From NCBI RefSeq assembly GCF_037975245.1, contig NC_092569.1, positions 16,808,501-16,872,500 of the forward strand: a stretch of 64,000 nt of DNA, written 5' to 3'. Each line of letters begins with the position of its first letter. Positions within the stretch are counted from its first letter, which is position 1. This document shows positions 51,725 through 64,000 of this stretch, piece by piece. The stretch comes from Apostichopus japonicus. Taxonomy: Eukaryota; Echinodermata; Holothuroidea; Aspidochirotida; Stichopodidae. The translations under genes and the position numbers were made by a program. A model generated the notes under the pieces. The model saw only the letters and a program-made list of their open reading frames with translations, did no database searches and had not been told where the DNA came from.

Positions 51725-51915
51725 ATAAATATAATTACTATTATTATTATTACGCCGTTATTTATATAGCGCATAATCCACAAGTTCTATGCACTTTACA
51801 ATTAACCCTGGTCATTGGTAACTTGGTCACACCTACACACCAAAGTGTGCACAATTCAAACAATCTCTCCTGGGGCACAACAGTGCACCACAGCCACGTG
51901 TCCCCTGGGGGACTT
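51725..51915 (-). repeat. Dispersed SINE-like repeat, copy 2
   Basis: An ATT run and TTATTTATATAGCGC (reverse complement GCGCTATATAAATAA, a common SINE/LINE tail) lead into the AACCCTGGTCATTGGTAAC block shared with 22960-23092. The tail position suggests minus orientation. Confidence 0.65.
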
Positions 51916-53171
51916 CCCATATATGTTTCAGTATATGACAATCATCTACCCATGAGCCAAATATGCTATTTATACTGTAGCCACTACAAAGAACTGATCT
52001 TATTTATGGCAAAGGAGAGTAGAATAATGAACATAAATGAAAATAAATCTGCTGTGCCATGCAGCGCTTAGAGATGCTTGGAAAAGTTGAGTTGCTTTAT
52101 GGAGCAGCATTTATTGATAACGTTTTGTTTAATAATAAGAACAATACTACAACATAAATATCGAAAGAGACCCTCTCTATAAGAATTACTTAACCTCTTC
52201 TGGATGAGAATAATGTAAATATTTCAAAGTTAATCATTTGATTACCCAAAATTTTAAGTATCTACACCTTACTGTGCATCCACAAGTTGTTTCATTGCCA
52301 TTAGTATTTAAAATTAATTCACTTTCAAATATCCCTTATTCATGGCTTCATATTATTAAACCACTTTGGGACCTATCAGACACTCCTAGGAGCGTGTTTA
52401 ATGAAAAAATCACACAATGATATGAGCTGTTTGTAATTTGTGAGTCAACTTTCTAATTCACATGGAAGGATGCAAAATTGTGGCTTAGTGAGAAAGTTCA
52501 AATTGATAGCCCAGAAAAATAAAATCTAAGAAGTACAAATGCATAGTTGAACAACATTAAAATAAGAATAGTAGAACAATGGACGGAATGTATTAACTTT
52601 CTTGCAGATGGTGCGATTGGAAGATTTCTAATGGTGGAAATATTTGCTTCAAGGAATGAATTGCCAAGGTGATATATTGTCAAGGTGTTTATTTATATTT
52701 AAGCCTGTCTGACAGTAGCAGTAGACCCCCAACTTTATCCCCCCCACTCCCCACCAACTACATCCCTCCCTTTGTTAAATGTATTTTCCCTTTCACTTGC
52801 TTTGAGTCCAAAACTCCGGTTTTGAAACTATCGATCTGTTCATTTTACCGTGAACTTCCCAATAAATAGTCATTTCCAACACTTTGACATCCGATTTACA
52901 AGTATCACAAAGCAGGATTCTGATAGGACAATATATATCAGTTTTTGAGGATTGCTAAAAACTCTTTAAATACTTTCTTCTCCTCAATCCACCTGCCCCC
53001 CTTACACCAATATGCATCACAGTGCTGCATTAAAGATAGTCCTGTGTGTAAACTATGATTGGAAGATTTTCTTTGAAAGGAATACTGGTTGCCGAGGCAA
53101 TAATAATGTACCATAATGGTAATATGTGGTCAAGGTGATAAGGTTATACATTTTCAGTTGATAAGACATAT

Positions 53172-56100
53172 TTACTCTCCTGTAGCTTCTTGTGTACCTT
53201 CTTCGTTGGAAGTTGCTGGATTATCTGCTTCATCTGTAAAATACAGAAAGGAAAACAAAAGAACACATGGAAATACCTGGCTAATAATAATGAATATTCC
53301 TCTGCATAGTTCATACAACTAAGTCAACAACATTACTCTCTCTTCCAAGACAAACAGCTGGAACCAGAAAAAAAAATATCACATTTGCTTTTCATATAGC
53401 GCTTTACACCAGCGATACAGTAGGTCTCAAAGCGCTTTACAGACGTTATATTACCCCTGGTCAATGATATTCTGTCCCAGAGACAATCCCTCCAGTCGGC
53501 AGCAGTTATATACTGCGCCCAATGACAAGTTACCTCACAGGTACCCATTTAACCCCTGGGTGAAAAGAGGCAAGTGAGATAAAGCATCTTGCCCACTGCC
53601 CAAGGAAAAAACGTAATGAACTAGGCAGGAGTCAAACCAGCAATCCTTGGATCACGAGTCCGACGCCTAAGCCAATTGGCCGCCACGCTCTCAAAAAAGA
53701 AGATAGCAGCTAACATATCAATATTAGTTGATTAATTAACTTTAAGATACATCGATCTTCTTTTACAAATAATGAAGAAATTACCACCCAAAGAGTAAAC
53801 AACAGAGCTGTTTACAGGAAATAATAGATAAATGTGAAGAAAGAAAACTGGTAGTGTAAGTATCATGTAGGATAAGTGACAGGCATTTCAAATTAAACTT
53901 GGCCAGAGGAATATGAAAGGTCCAGCCGAACAGTAAGTTAGCCATTTATTTACTGCCTACCAAATTTAACAAGAGATAGGTAACTGCAGATTGTTCCCCA
54001 ATTCAAGTTGGTCACTCTTATGCAAGATTGCTTGCAGGCCGGTGCATCAGTAGAACGACGTTGGCAATTTTTACCACATTTTACTCCATAATGTTTCGGC
54101 TAAGAGACCACCCCGATTGCATCATATTGCAAATCCACACAACAGCCAATCATATACAGGATCAATTGACACTAAATGACAGCAAATTCACATCCAGTAT
54201 CATTTCCACCCAAATTGGCCGGTTGCATCATTCGGAGACTGGCAACCCGGAATGCCTTGACGTTAAAAGTTAATCCATCCAATCAAATTTCCTTGCCTAT
54301 ACTTTTAAGTGTCAGTAAATGGGAAGGATTATAATCCCGTCTTATAGTGGATTTTTTTGTTTTTTTGTTATATGTATATTTTTTTATTAATATTGTCATC
54401 TTTAATGAGGGTAGTCCTGCTCAGTGCAGAAGCACTGCTTTCCAGAAAGCTCCCTCAAGCTTCCAGAGCTTCCAGAGGAGCCCAAGTATGTCCATGTGTT
54501 TGCTGGCAAGATGGCAATGACTATGATATGTAATGCTGTAGAGTTTTGTTTTAGCACCATCCTCCTAGCTCTCATTTGCACTTACCTGTAACAATGTGCT
54601 CTGACGACGCTCCTGACTGTTCCACAGGTGGATCTGACTGTTCCACAGGTGGATCTGCCTGCTCTGTTTCCTGATTGGTTGGTTCTGCTCCTTCAATCAT
54701 TTCATTCTCTTTCTCTTCCGTGGTTTCCTGTTGAGTCTCCCCAGCTGGTTTCTCTTCCGTCTGTTCCTCAACTTCAACTACCGGTGCTGGTTCTTCTTCG
54801 GCGACTTTTGGCTCCTCTGGTACTTCGGTAGATGAACCCCCTCCCTCGGGAGGCAGAGCACTCTCCTCTGTCGGTGCGTTATCTACAGGTCGTTCCTCCT
54901 CGGAGATGTCAACCTTCTCATCCTCCACGGTAGTCTCCACCGCAGCACCGTCAGGTTCCACCCTTGATTCATCCTTGAGGGCACTAGGTGCCTCCTGGAT
55001 GCCTTCATCTTCAATCCTTGATTCATCCTTGAGGGCACTAGGTGCCTCCTGGATGGCTTCATCTTCTGCCGGAGGTTCCTCACTTTTGTCTTCTTTGTTT
55101 TGAGAAATATCTGCAGGTGTAGAAAATACCAAAAATGAAATTAACTATCTCGGAGGGAGGAGAGTGTACATTATGTTCAGCAAAACCTGATTCCTTTGGT
55201 ACAAATTAATGCTAATGGTGTATAAATGGGGTGGGTTCTGATCATTTTTATGCCCAATCTGTTAGTATAGACATTCCTCCAAGGGCATTGTTGAAGTTGG
55301 TCATGTTTATCATACAGTACACACTGTAGTGTTATAAACAAAGTGATTCATATCTCTGCAGTCTCTGAAATCACTGATTATTGGGTTGAGGAATCTCTGA
55401 CGGACAAGTCTGGTCAAGGACCAGCACATTCACTAATTCCACACATAGTGTCACATATTCAAACTAACGTAAAGTTCTTGACCTCTCATAATTTGGCACA
55501 TTATGGCATCAAAATGTTGCCCAACCATTTGTTTCGGAACTCTACACAAGTGTGGTCAACAACCAATCAGAAAGCTTCTTGAAGGTATTTAATCATGACA
55601 GCTAAACTGAGTTTGAGTGTTGATTGCATCAAAGTCTCCAAAACAGAATATATTGGAGTAACACCTGCAAATCTTTTTGTAATTATTGAATACGAGATCT
55701 TTTGAGCAATTTTCTCACAATTAGCACATGTTTAGATTGAGATATATGCCGCTATACAAAATCTTTTAAGTTCTGTAATTACAGGATACAGTAGTTCACA
55801 CTTAATAGGACCCAGAGCTGTAGCTATGGCACTGTTAGGATTGAAATGACAGCAAAATGAAATGCTGTTCAGACCCACCCCCCCCCCCCTCCCCACATTG
55901 AATGATTCTCTAAGTCTGGAGACATTACAAAGGGTCTGAGCATCTCGGAAAGTACTTTTGAGAGAAATTCAACCAAATTTTAGTAAGCACTAGTCTGGGG
56001 CCAACACAGACAAAGGATCCATCATGCAGCAAAACAATACTGATCTCAAAGGTGTTATTGGCTCCTTCCCTCAGAGATTTGAGAGCTAATCTCAGTGTAT

Positions 56101-59100
56101 TTGAAATTTGACTGGCAGTTCTATTTGACAACGAACAATGCATGGTAGGAGCAATAATACCAGATTACTCTAAAGAAGTTACCAATGTGGTTGTTCTTTT
56201 CATGTCTTAGTTCAGTATTGAGCTTCCTAAGTTAAGAGCAGAAGCAGTATGAGTGAATTCTTAAGCCTGTATGGTTTTACAACTTTAGGGCAATTGTTGG
56301 TACTAATGAAGCCTGTCATTGAAACAGTCAGTGGTTGAAATTGAAATGACTAGCTGATGCTGTTTAGTGGAGAAGGCATCAAAAGTGACTGTTCAATGAT
56401 AAGTATTATCGATAATAGACCTGTAACTTTAGCAAATCTGTGACAGAACTTTTAATTTGAAGAACAGGCTAGATTCTTGTCAGCTGTTGCAGTAATACAA
56501 ATGTTTTTATCTTGTGATATGGCTTTTTATAAATTCAATAAAAGCTAATGTTTCTATGGCAAGACAGCTTCTCCACCTAGCACTTTGTGTGGTAAGGGGA
56601 TAGTATGGGAGGGTGCATGGGGTAATTCCGTGCTCTCAAATTGTGGGTGACAACATTAAAAAACCATAACTGTGGTCCTATTATGTAGTACTGCACTCTA
56701 TATCAGTTTAACAGATCTCAGTAATGTTGTTCATTTGAAACTGCTGTAGTCTCATGACATACTATTTCAGGTACAGTAGTCAGATTTGGCCGTACAAAAG
56801 AGCTTTGGGTATTTTACATTGTGAAGCTGTATTACTGTAGTACCATGCTCTTTTAATAGCAAAATGTGAACCACACAAATTTGTACTGTATTTAAGCAGA
56901 CACTGTAATTAAGCATGCTAATGACGTACTCAGCCGTCTAGTGGTCGACGCTTCTCCAGCAAAAGTCTTAGCTTATTTTGCGGCAATTATTGAAAATCCC
57001 CCACGGTGATACTTTAACAGAGGTGGACTGTGTATATATACTGACTGGACTGCATTTCATAATGATGTGTTGCTTATATACAGTACTGTATCTGATTGGA
57101 TTAGCTGCAACAGTATTGTGTATGTATGTATGGGTGTATGTATGTATGTATGCAAGAAGTGACTCGAACTCGGGACCTTATGATTGAAAGGCACCTTTTT
57201 ATCACTCATTACCTTTTAGAAAGGCACATTTTATCAAAATGTAGCTTCTCTATTAATAGTTTTCAAACCTACAGACTGTGTCACTGCTACAGTGCATACA
57301 CTCTGTGTGATTCAGAAACAAGAACTTAATGTACGCACAGTAAGTCTGGTTACTGAAAGCTCCTACAGAGTGTACTCAGAACAATAAATGTATGTATGTT
57401 CTGTTCTGTAGCCCAAGTATTATTCCCTTTCCTATAAATACAGTCATATAATGTAAGTGTAACTATACACTTGATTTTATCTATAATGCACATAAAACTG
57501 CTGCTGGGTAGTTTGTGAAAAAGCATAGTTACCATGGAATATGTTTTTATCCAAAAAGCACAATACCTGTTGTTTGAGGTGATGATGATGCTCCTTCTAC
57601 TGGGGCAAGGTCTTCTACTGTTTGCCAAAAAAACAGAAAACGAAAAGACATTTTATCGATTTGCAGTAGAACATAACACTGAAATATTTTCAGCAAGGAA
57701 AGAGCATTCCAGGGTTTTAGCATATTTTAAAGGTGAATATTAGATCTTGAAATCTGAATATATATAGTACTTAACATTACTAGCAGTGCATCATTCATTT
57801 GTTTGTCCCATTTTCCTTGTAATGTCCATCAAGACTAAATTTCTGCCCAAACTCATACTAAACGTTAAGATTGTTAGCCCCCCCCCCCCCCCCCCCCATT
57901 TGTCAAAAAGTCATATATGTACAGTATATACAATAGATGAGATGCTTATGTTATGGCCAAACTTCATTATTATTGGTGTTCAACCTTTGCAGCAACGATC
58001 AACAGTTTATCTGGGAGTAATTTGATTATCGAACAAAACCTGCAGGAAAGTTTGTAAAGTTTATTTTTCAGCTCATGCTAAATCTTGGGACCATTAAAGC
58101 CTAGTTTAAAAGTCTTCATGTACAAGGAAAGTAGTAACAAAATAGTTAGCTATATTTGCCTGTAGAAAATTCCTAAAAGCCCATAAATATTTACACATCA
58201 AACTACCTTTTCCAGTCGATACATATTTCATCAAGGTGTACATACAGTTTTGAATTAAAGCCTACTGTACTCAGGTGTTAGAATACTCGAGTATGGATTA
58301 GTCAAGACTACAGTGCGCATGTGAAACATTCATTCATCTATGTTTAACTTTGAGTACTACAATGCATGTACAGTAGTGTACAAGTAGAATTCACTTTGGT
58401 GTAAGTATGAGCCTGTGCAGTGTGAGTTACTTAATTTTGCACTGTATAATGCTGTATGTACTCCCAAAACTTCTGAACAACCCATGTAAACCCTATTTTA
58501 CCGGTGCTGTGGTTGAGTGGATAAAGACGGTAGCATTTGAAGCATTGAGGCTTAGCAATCGTGAGGTTCGGGGTTCGATACCCGGCCGGATCATAGTATT
58601 AAAGTTGGGTTTTCACCGAAGAGCATTTTATGGTTTTCCCAACTGAAATGACTTTCTTAATTGCAAATATTCCAAATTTGGGTTAAAATGATAATTGGAA
58701 GCCACCCAACGTGTGAGTTCTAATCCAGAAGCCCTTGCAGTTTTCTCCCACATTTGTGGTCGCTAAACCATCCTAGAAATACCTGCTCATTATAATTATT
58801 ATTATCATTATTATTATTATTTTTGGTTTTATTATTACAAATATTATGATTAAATATCAGTATGAATCCGTGAGGGCAAACTGTACAAGCACAGGCAACA
58901 CTACTGTATTCTAGCAGGGCAACAGACTGAGAACAAGTTTGCTATATTTATCTGGAATGAAACTAGTGTGACTGTCCCGATTTTGAATTTAAGCCTGTGG
59001 GATCTGACAATGTTTAACTTGATGGGGTGTATGAAGACAATCATCATAATTCACCTAGGAAGTGTGATCATACAATATATATACCTTTTCCTTCTGCTTG

Positions 59101-62100
59101 AGTATTTACAGGTTTTTCTTCATCTGTTTTCTCATCTGCTATTGCTGGTGCCTCCTGTGTGGTTTCTGAAAAGAGAGAACAAAAATTAAATGTCAGAGGA
59201 ATATGACCGACAATAATTTAATAAGCATCTAAGTTTGTCTAGCAATTCTGACAGAATTTTGACTCACTTCATGGTTACAGTGTAAGTGTGTACAAGTTAC
59301 AATTTGTGCTCTTGTACTGTAAGGCAATTTGCCCATTTTGCATTAACTTTTATAATGCAATACAGGTGTATACATATATTTATAAATTAAATATCCTGTA
59401 TCCTGGTATAATTTAGATTTACAAATTATGAAATAAATTTATCACTGTCATTATGAACAGACCAAGTATGACATTCTAAGTACTGAACAAATTTTAATTC
59501 ATGAATGTGATGAGCCCAGCCCCACATGAAGGAAGATTGCAAAAGGTAATTTTAATTTGCAAAACTTTTCGTCTAGCTAGTCACACTTGTACAGAAAGTT
59601 CTGCAACAGTTTTCATTCCAAATCCAAACGATTACAATAGAAAGTAATTCTTAAAACTAATTAAATTTAATTAAATTAATTAATAAAAATTTGGTGAAAG
59701 TCATTACAAATTGAGAAGCAAAATCTATTTGTAAACAAACCCTACAGGGTATATAGGCTACAGATCTATGCTAATTGTAGCAATGGTGTCTAATTTTGTT
59801 AGACCTGTACAGGCCTACTGTACTAGTTATTGTCAAATCATCAAAGTATACAGACTTCACTTCAGAAAGCTTTAACACAGTACTTCCATGGTTACGGTCA
59901 CTACTACAAGTTTTTAATGACCAAGATATGTACAGTAGTACGTACACTTACTGTCAGTAATGTGTTAACACACTGTACACTGTGTGTTTGTGTAACCTTC
60001 AACAGGCTCAAGTATATATTGCACTCTAAAGGAAATACATGTGACATAAAGTGTGGCAGTAACTGGTGTAAGAGCCACACCGATACTTAATTATCCCCAG
60101 AGCACCCAGTTTTGATCTTGACAACAGATTGTTTATGTTTTCCCTGTCTCCTCCCAACCAACAGCCCTCGGATCATTGAATGTCAATAAAGACAAAGACT
60201 ACACACTGGCTAATTGCAATCAGATATGCACAGAAGTGCACTTGTTTATCATTTCTATGGAGACTGTGTATTTAACCAATGGAAAGAGTTTGAACTTTGG
60301 ATTGTCCAACTCACTGATCAGTGTATTGTGTGTGTACAACCTTGAGGAATGAGAAAATCCAAACACTGTATAGTATTTTCAAGTTAAACTAGTTCTGTGT
60401 GTGTTGTAGATATTGTAGATCTGGTCCCAGTATATACTACATAATATTGTATAATACAGCCAGAAAAAAATGGAAACATTTGCTTTCAATGTTGCCTAGA
60501 TACTTTTTTAAGGAATGTATCTTGTATTGTATTATTGGATTGTGGTACATAAGTTGTATATATACTGTACTCAAGTCTCAAGACTGCTATTGCTTTGTGC
60601 AATGGTTCACATAAAGGCCTAGATACATATTACATATTATGTAGTAATGTACAGTACTGTCTGTGGGTTATACTCTAAGGGCTCCAACTTTGTGACTTTC
60701 TAGATGTCCTTGTAGCACACAAAACCAACTACAATGGCAACTATAGGCTACAGTTTATATTTTACTGTTTGAAATATATATATAGTTTATTTGCAATATA
60801 AGGGAACCTTTGTGGGGCATAGGGATCTCTAAAGTAACGGGCAGAAAATTGCAAGCCATCTTGGTTTGTATCATCGATGCTAAATTGTACAAAACTGGAA
60901 ACCATTTCAATGGGGCATTTGAATGATTGACTTACTTAAAGCTCAAAATTTTGGATGATTGATCCCAATATTCCAAATACTGACCTACAGTATTGGTGGC
61001 ATTCCTAATTCTTTCTCAATACATCGATTTTTTAGTCAAAGGAAAAAAGAAAAAAAAAGCGGGAAAAAAATGTCTGAATTGTCAATATGAGGACCTATGA
61101 AACCAAACATTAATCTTTTGAGTATTTGGCTACCTGCCGTTCTTAATGCTAAATCACAGGATGGCTCCAGCACCCTAATGATGGAACAATTGATGCTATT
61201 GAGTGCATCCTTACAATTGGTAAAACAGGAGGAAGGGCAGGAGAGAGGGGGGGGGGGGGGGAGGGAGAGCCTCATCATACAATGGCAGACACTGTTTCAT
61301 ACACACACACACAACCTATTACATGTGCATTCTCAGTGCCTATAGTAAGACTGTGCATACCAACTGAAGTTTCTACTTCACTGCACTTTGGTAAACAGTG
61401 AAATCTTCTTGCATTTAGCCAGCTAGTAAATATCCCACATTTTGGGCCTGTACTGTACCTACTATGGGCCTATGATAGCCTCAACTTTTTATGTAAAAAA
61501 GCTATCATGCCGTAAAGGATGAAGTTGGGGCTTGCAGAATAACTGCAAGTAGTTCTGAACCATCCTGCTTTATGTTTAACATGCCGTATGTCAGTAACCC
61601 ATTTTTTCACTTAGGTGTTCCTGTTATAATATGGCCTAGCTATCACTATCAATAAGTTAGATACAGTAGGGTGTTGGTCAACTTGAATCACTGTAGTGGT
61701 CCTCTTTCAATAATTGACTGTAATAATAATATGCAGTTGAGCTCAACTTCAGTAAGCTAAGGCCTATCTAAAGAACTCAACTTACAGTACTAGCTCGATT
61801 CCACTTCTGTAACTTCACATGCAAGTCTCTACATAATATTATTCATCAGGGTAACCCTCAACGTTCAATTGTCTTAGTTAGGCCTAACAGTGATACGGAC
61901 TATAGGTCCTGTAACTAAGGCCTAGGTCTGTACTACATGTACAGAGGGTAACTGGAAGTGCACCGAGCGATGGCAAACGTTTCGAGGGATCGTTATTACA
62001 ACTAAATAAAGATTAACGTTTCTTAGGATGGTAGCAGAAGGAAGTGACAAACCTTTAATTTGTGACGTTTCCTCTTCTATCCTGTTACTATCGGTATGTT

Positions 62101-62242
62101 TAATTTCTGTTACGTTGGAATTGATTTCGACGTGTTTCTTCGTATTAACTGTCGTACCATTGGTTGGTTGCTGTGCCACAGGTGGATCTAGCGCAGGGGT
62201 ATGAACTGCGGTAGAGTTTTTAGAAGAACAAGAAGAGCCCAT
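53172..62242 (-). CDS. Acidic, disordered, N-myristoylated-type protein, 302 aa, 5 exons
   Basis: Minus-strand exons: 62053-62242, 59085-59165, 57567-57617, 54586-55110, 53172-53233 (stop TAA 53174-53172). All four introns are phase 1, so the inner exons are 3n cassettes. The protein begins MGSSCSSKNS, fitting N-myristoylation (G2, S6) with a palmitoylatable C5, so inner-membrane attachment is inferred. The rest is low-complexity: Glu-, Pro-, Ala- and Thr-rich, without predicted globular motifs. Exon 4 has a tandem repeat (EGIQEAPSALKDESR) and a doubled DPPVEQS. It resembles BASP1/GAP-43-type acidic membrane proteins in composition only; no homologue was recognised. Support is splice consensus, phase agreement and shared composition across exons. 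Small extra exons could have been missed. Confidence 0.75.
53367..53693 (-). mobile_element. tRNA-derived SINE, about 325 bp
   Basis: On the minus strand it starts with a tRNA-like head (A-box TTGGCTTAGGCGTCGGAC; B-box GGTTTGACTCC). A body with GGGCAGTGGGCAAGATGC and GGGTTAAATGGGTACCTG follows, then AAAGCGCTATATGAAAAGC and an A-rich end. It lies in the intron between exons 4 and 5 of the acidic-protein gene. Confidence 0.85.
54586..55110 (-). CDS. Exon 4 of the acidic protein: Glu/Pro-rich with internal repeats
   Basis: 525 nt, acceptor CTGCAG and donor GTAAGT. Two ~18-residue repeats share QEAPSALKDESR, and the C-terminal part has DPPVEQSDPPVEQS. A very high Glu content and few hydrophobic residues imply disorder. 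It is the only long exon and is open over 174 codons. Confidence 0.8.
55111..57566. other. Intron of the acidic-protein gene, no recognised content
   Basis: Only a C run near 55877-55892 and short GTATGTAT runs near 57120-57150 stand out. Confidence 0.45.
58498..58640 (+). mobile_element. tRNA-derived SINE
   Basis: A-box-like GTGGTTGAGTGGATAAAG and a perfect B-box GGTTCGATACC, then a body (AGTTGGGTTTTCACCGAAGA). The length between the boxes suggests a tRNA with a long variable arm (Ser/Leu type). Stem mismatches argue against a functional tRNA. AT-rich sequence with an ATT run at about 58793-58825 may be its tail. Confidence 0.75.
59166..62052. other. First intron of the acidic-protein gene
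   Basis: Mostly unique AT-rich sequence. A G-rich run at 61248-61262 and short CA runs near 61302 are the only repeats noticed. Confidence 0.45.
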
Positions 62243-62499
62243 TTTCAAACAAACAAGTGAAGTCCTAAAAATTCTTGTTTTAGATGATTTGAATAAGTTC
62301 TCAGTTTCATTAATACCTCACGACTTTAACAAAGTATTATGGTGAAGTACCCTATGTCTAAGGTCTGTTACTACTACTAGCTGTTACTAGGGTATAGCGT
62401 AACTAGCCTCTGTACTGTGTCAACTGATTAGCTGATAAGGTTGTTCTGTGAATATAACACTACAGAGCGACAACAAAAGGAGGTCAAAGGTCGCTATTA

Positions 62500-63610
62500 T
62501 TTACGTTGTGGAGTAACTATTGGATACATGCGCTCTACTACTACGCTGCTTGCTCGCCTCGCAAACGTAAGGATAGAAAAATCAAAAGAGCCAAGTCCGC
62601 AAACCATGCAAACTAAAATGTGTGCACACTTGGAGGTGAGTGGGGGTGGGGGTAGTGGGTTGAGACCTCCTTTAATCGAGGAAGAATTGCACATATCCTC
62701 GCGGATCCGGCAGGGGCGTATTCAAGGGTTCACGTACCCCCCCCCCCCCTTCTTGTCAATCTCACAAAAAAAAATATATATATATTAATAAGCAGCAACT
62801 TCCAGTTCCAACGCTAGGCCCGTAGCAAGAAACTATCTTAAATAGGGCACTAGCAATTTAATGAGCTACACCAGTGGCGGCGATTTGTTCCAAATATGGG
62901 GGGGGGACATTATTTTGCTTGGGTGCAGGCGCGGAGCAAATTCATCCCTTCAAAAATCAAAAAGGCCACAGCCCGCAAACCATGCATACTAAAACGTGTG
63001 GAGGTGGGTGGAGGTGGGTGGAGGTGGGTGGAGGTGGGGATAGTGGGTTGAAACCTCCCTTTCTATTTACGTTGCGGAGTAACTATTGGATACATGCGCT
63101 CTACTACGTTGCTTTCTCGCCTCGCAAACGTATAAGGATAAAAAAAAAAATCAAATGAGCCTCAGTCCGCAAGGCATGCAAACTAAAATGTGTGCACACT
63201 TGGAGGTGAGTGGGGGTGGGGGTAGTGGGTTGAAACCTCCTTTAATCGGGGTAGAATTGCACATATCTTCGCGGATCCGGCAGGGGCGTATTCAAGGGTT
63301 CACGTGCTCCCCCCCCCCCCTTCTTGTCAATCTCACACAAAAAATATATTTATTAATAAGAAGCAACTTCCATTCCAACGCTAGGCCCGTAGCAAGTAAC
63401 TATTTTGGGAGGGGCACTAGCAATTAAATGAGCTACATCAGGGGCGGCGATTTGTTTCAAATATTGGGGGGGGGGCATTATTTTGCTTGGGTGCAGGCGC
63501 GTAGCAAATTCATCCCCCCAAAAATCAAAAGAGTCACAGTCCGCAAAACACGCAAACTAAAATGTGTGGAGGTGGGTGGGGGTAGTGGGTTGAGACCACC
63601 CCTTCTTTTC
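62500..63610. repeat. Nested tandem cluster of MITE-like modules
   Basis: Two near-identical modules start at about 62506 and 63066 (TAACTATTGGATACATGCGC, then GCAAACTAAAATGTGTG, GGAGGTGAGTGGGGGTGG, GCGGATCCGGCAGGGGCGTA), and partial copies start near 62960 and 63530. TGGGTGGAGG short repeats occur near 63003-63040. Poly-C and poly-G runs recur at the same places. Period about 560 bp. Confidence 0.85.
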
Positions 63611-63616
63611 AATCTC

Positions 63617-63618
<2 letters not shown>

Positions 63619-63667
<49 letters not shown>

Positions 63668-63790
63668 AAAATCGTAATGAGTTGGAAAATCAAGAACAGT
63701 GAAAAAACTTTCAGCCTCCACCGGGATTCGAACCACGGGCCTCCCGCTCTGTACGCGGACACCCTAACCACTAGGCTATGGACGCTGATT
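63619..63790 (-). mobile_element. tRNA-derived SINE with (TA)n tail
   Basis: On the minus strand: a tRNA-like head at about 63787-63713 (A-box AGCCTAGTGGTTAGGGTG, anticodon-like loop GTACAGA, B-box GGTTCGAATCC), a short body (AAGTTTTTTCACTG), then a (TA)n run at 63619-63665. The anticodon would be ACA and the T-stem is mismatched, so it is a SINE or tRNA-like relic rather than a working tRNA. Confidence 0.75.
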
Positions 63791-64000
63791 GTATGTCCAG
63801 AGGTTCGAAACCGGTAAGGAAGATCGTAATTCCACTGTAGGCGTTTGTCACCTATATCGAACAATAATACTAGTTCTGTTTTTGGTGACATATTTTGCCC
63901 TGCTCTAGAGATCAAACATGATGCTATCCAACGCGAAAATCATTTGTGATTCCTAAAGCCGGATCTCGAAAGAGATACTTTGAACAGACTTTATGTTAAT

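Noticed and set aside
54028..54273. 81-codon open frame between exons 4 and 5 of the acidic gene
   Set aside because: No domain, no splice context in phase with the gene, wrong strand; probably chance.
58498..58600. Functional tRNA-Ser/Leu gene
   Set aside because: Polymerase III boxes are present, but the stems do not pair well and a SINE-type body continues after the head.
63713..63787. Functional tRNA gene (minus strand)
   Set aside because: Box A and box B are good, but the T-stem is mismatched, the anticodon would be ACA and a (TA)n tail follows a short body, so a SINE fits better.

Overview
The window is animal nuclear DNA: AT-rich, with split genes, GT-AG introns, minisatellites, and LINE, SINE and MITE debris. 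The gene content (an invertebrate RMC1 and a tandem family of short fibrinogen-related proteins) points to a marine deuterostome. A sea cucumber (holothuroid) is my best guess, by inference from the secreted fibrinogen-like proteins known from that group. No bacterial-type operons, CRISPR arrays, rRNA genes or convincing functional tRNA genes were seen. Most long open frames come from tandem repeats whose period is a multiple of three.

Region 1 (450-23246, + strand) holds the 3' part of RMC1 (C18orf8/Mic1), a subunit of the MON1-CCZ1-RMC1 Rab7 exchange-factor complex of late endosomes and lysosomes. Fifteen exons join in one continuous frame (553 codons), ending with the Mic1-type C-terminal domain. 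The first ~100 codons lie off the left edge. The introns carry an 11-bp array, an 18-bp array (~58 copies), a decayed ~300-bp triplication, a 60-bp array starting at a splice donor, an 81-bp array, a hAT-like MITE with a perfect 8-bp target-site duplication, a duplicated exon end, and three LINE fragments.

Region 2 (about 25.7-49.7 kb, - strand) is a tandem array of three ~7.3-8.6 kb units. Each unit carries a five-exon gene for a secreted fibrinogen-related protein (FReP): signal peptide, short linker, fibrinogen C-terminal domain. Copies 2 and 3 are open for 267 and 269 residues. Copy 1 has a nonsense codon in exon 4 that removes the calcium-site/pocket half. The array shows conversion-like homogenisation, a unit-specific insertion and unit-specific deletions. 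RMC1 and the array are tail to tail.

Region 3 (53172-62242, - strand) is a five-exon gene for a 302-residue acidic, disordered protein with an N-terminal myristoylation/palmitoylation-type motif. All its introns are phase 1. I cannot assign a family with certainty; it resembles BASP1-type membrane-attached acidic proteins in composition only.

The right end (62.5-64 kb) is a nested cluster of MITE-like repeats with G/C homopolymers and a tRNA-derived SINE. RMC1 is a housekeeping trafficking gene, the FRePs are probable secreted recognition lectins, and nothing in the sequence ties the three loci together functionally.
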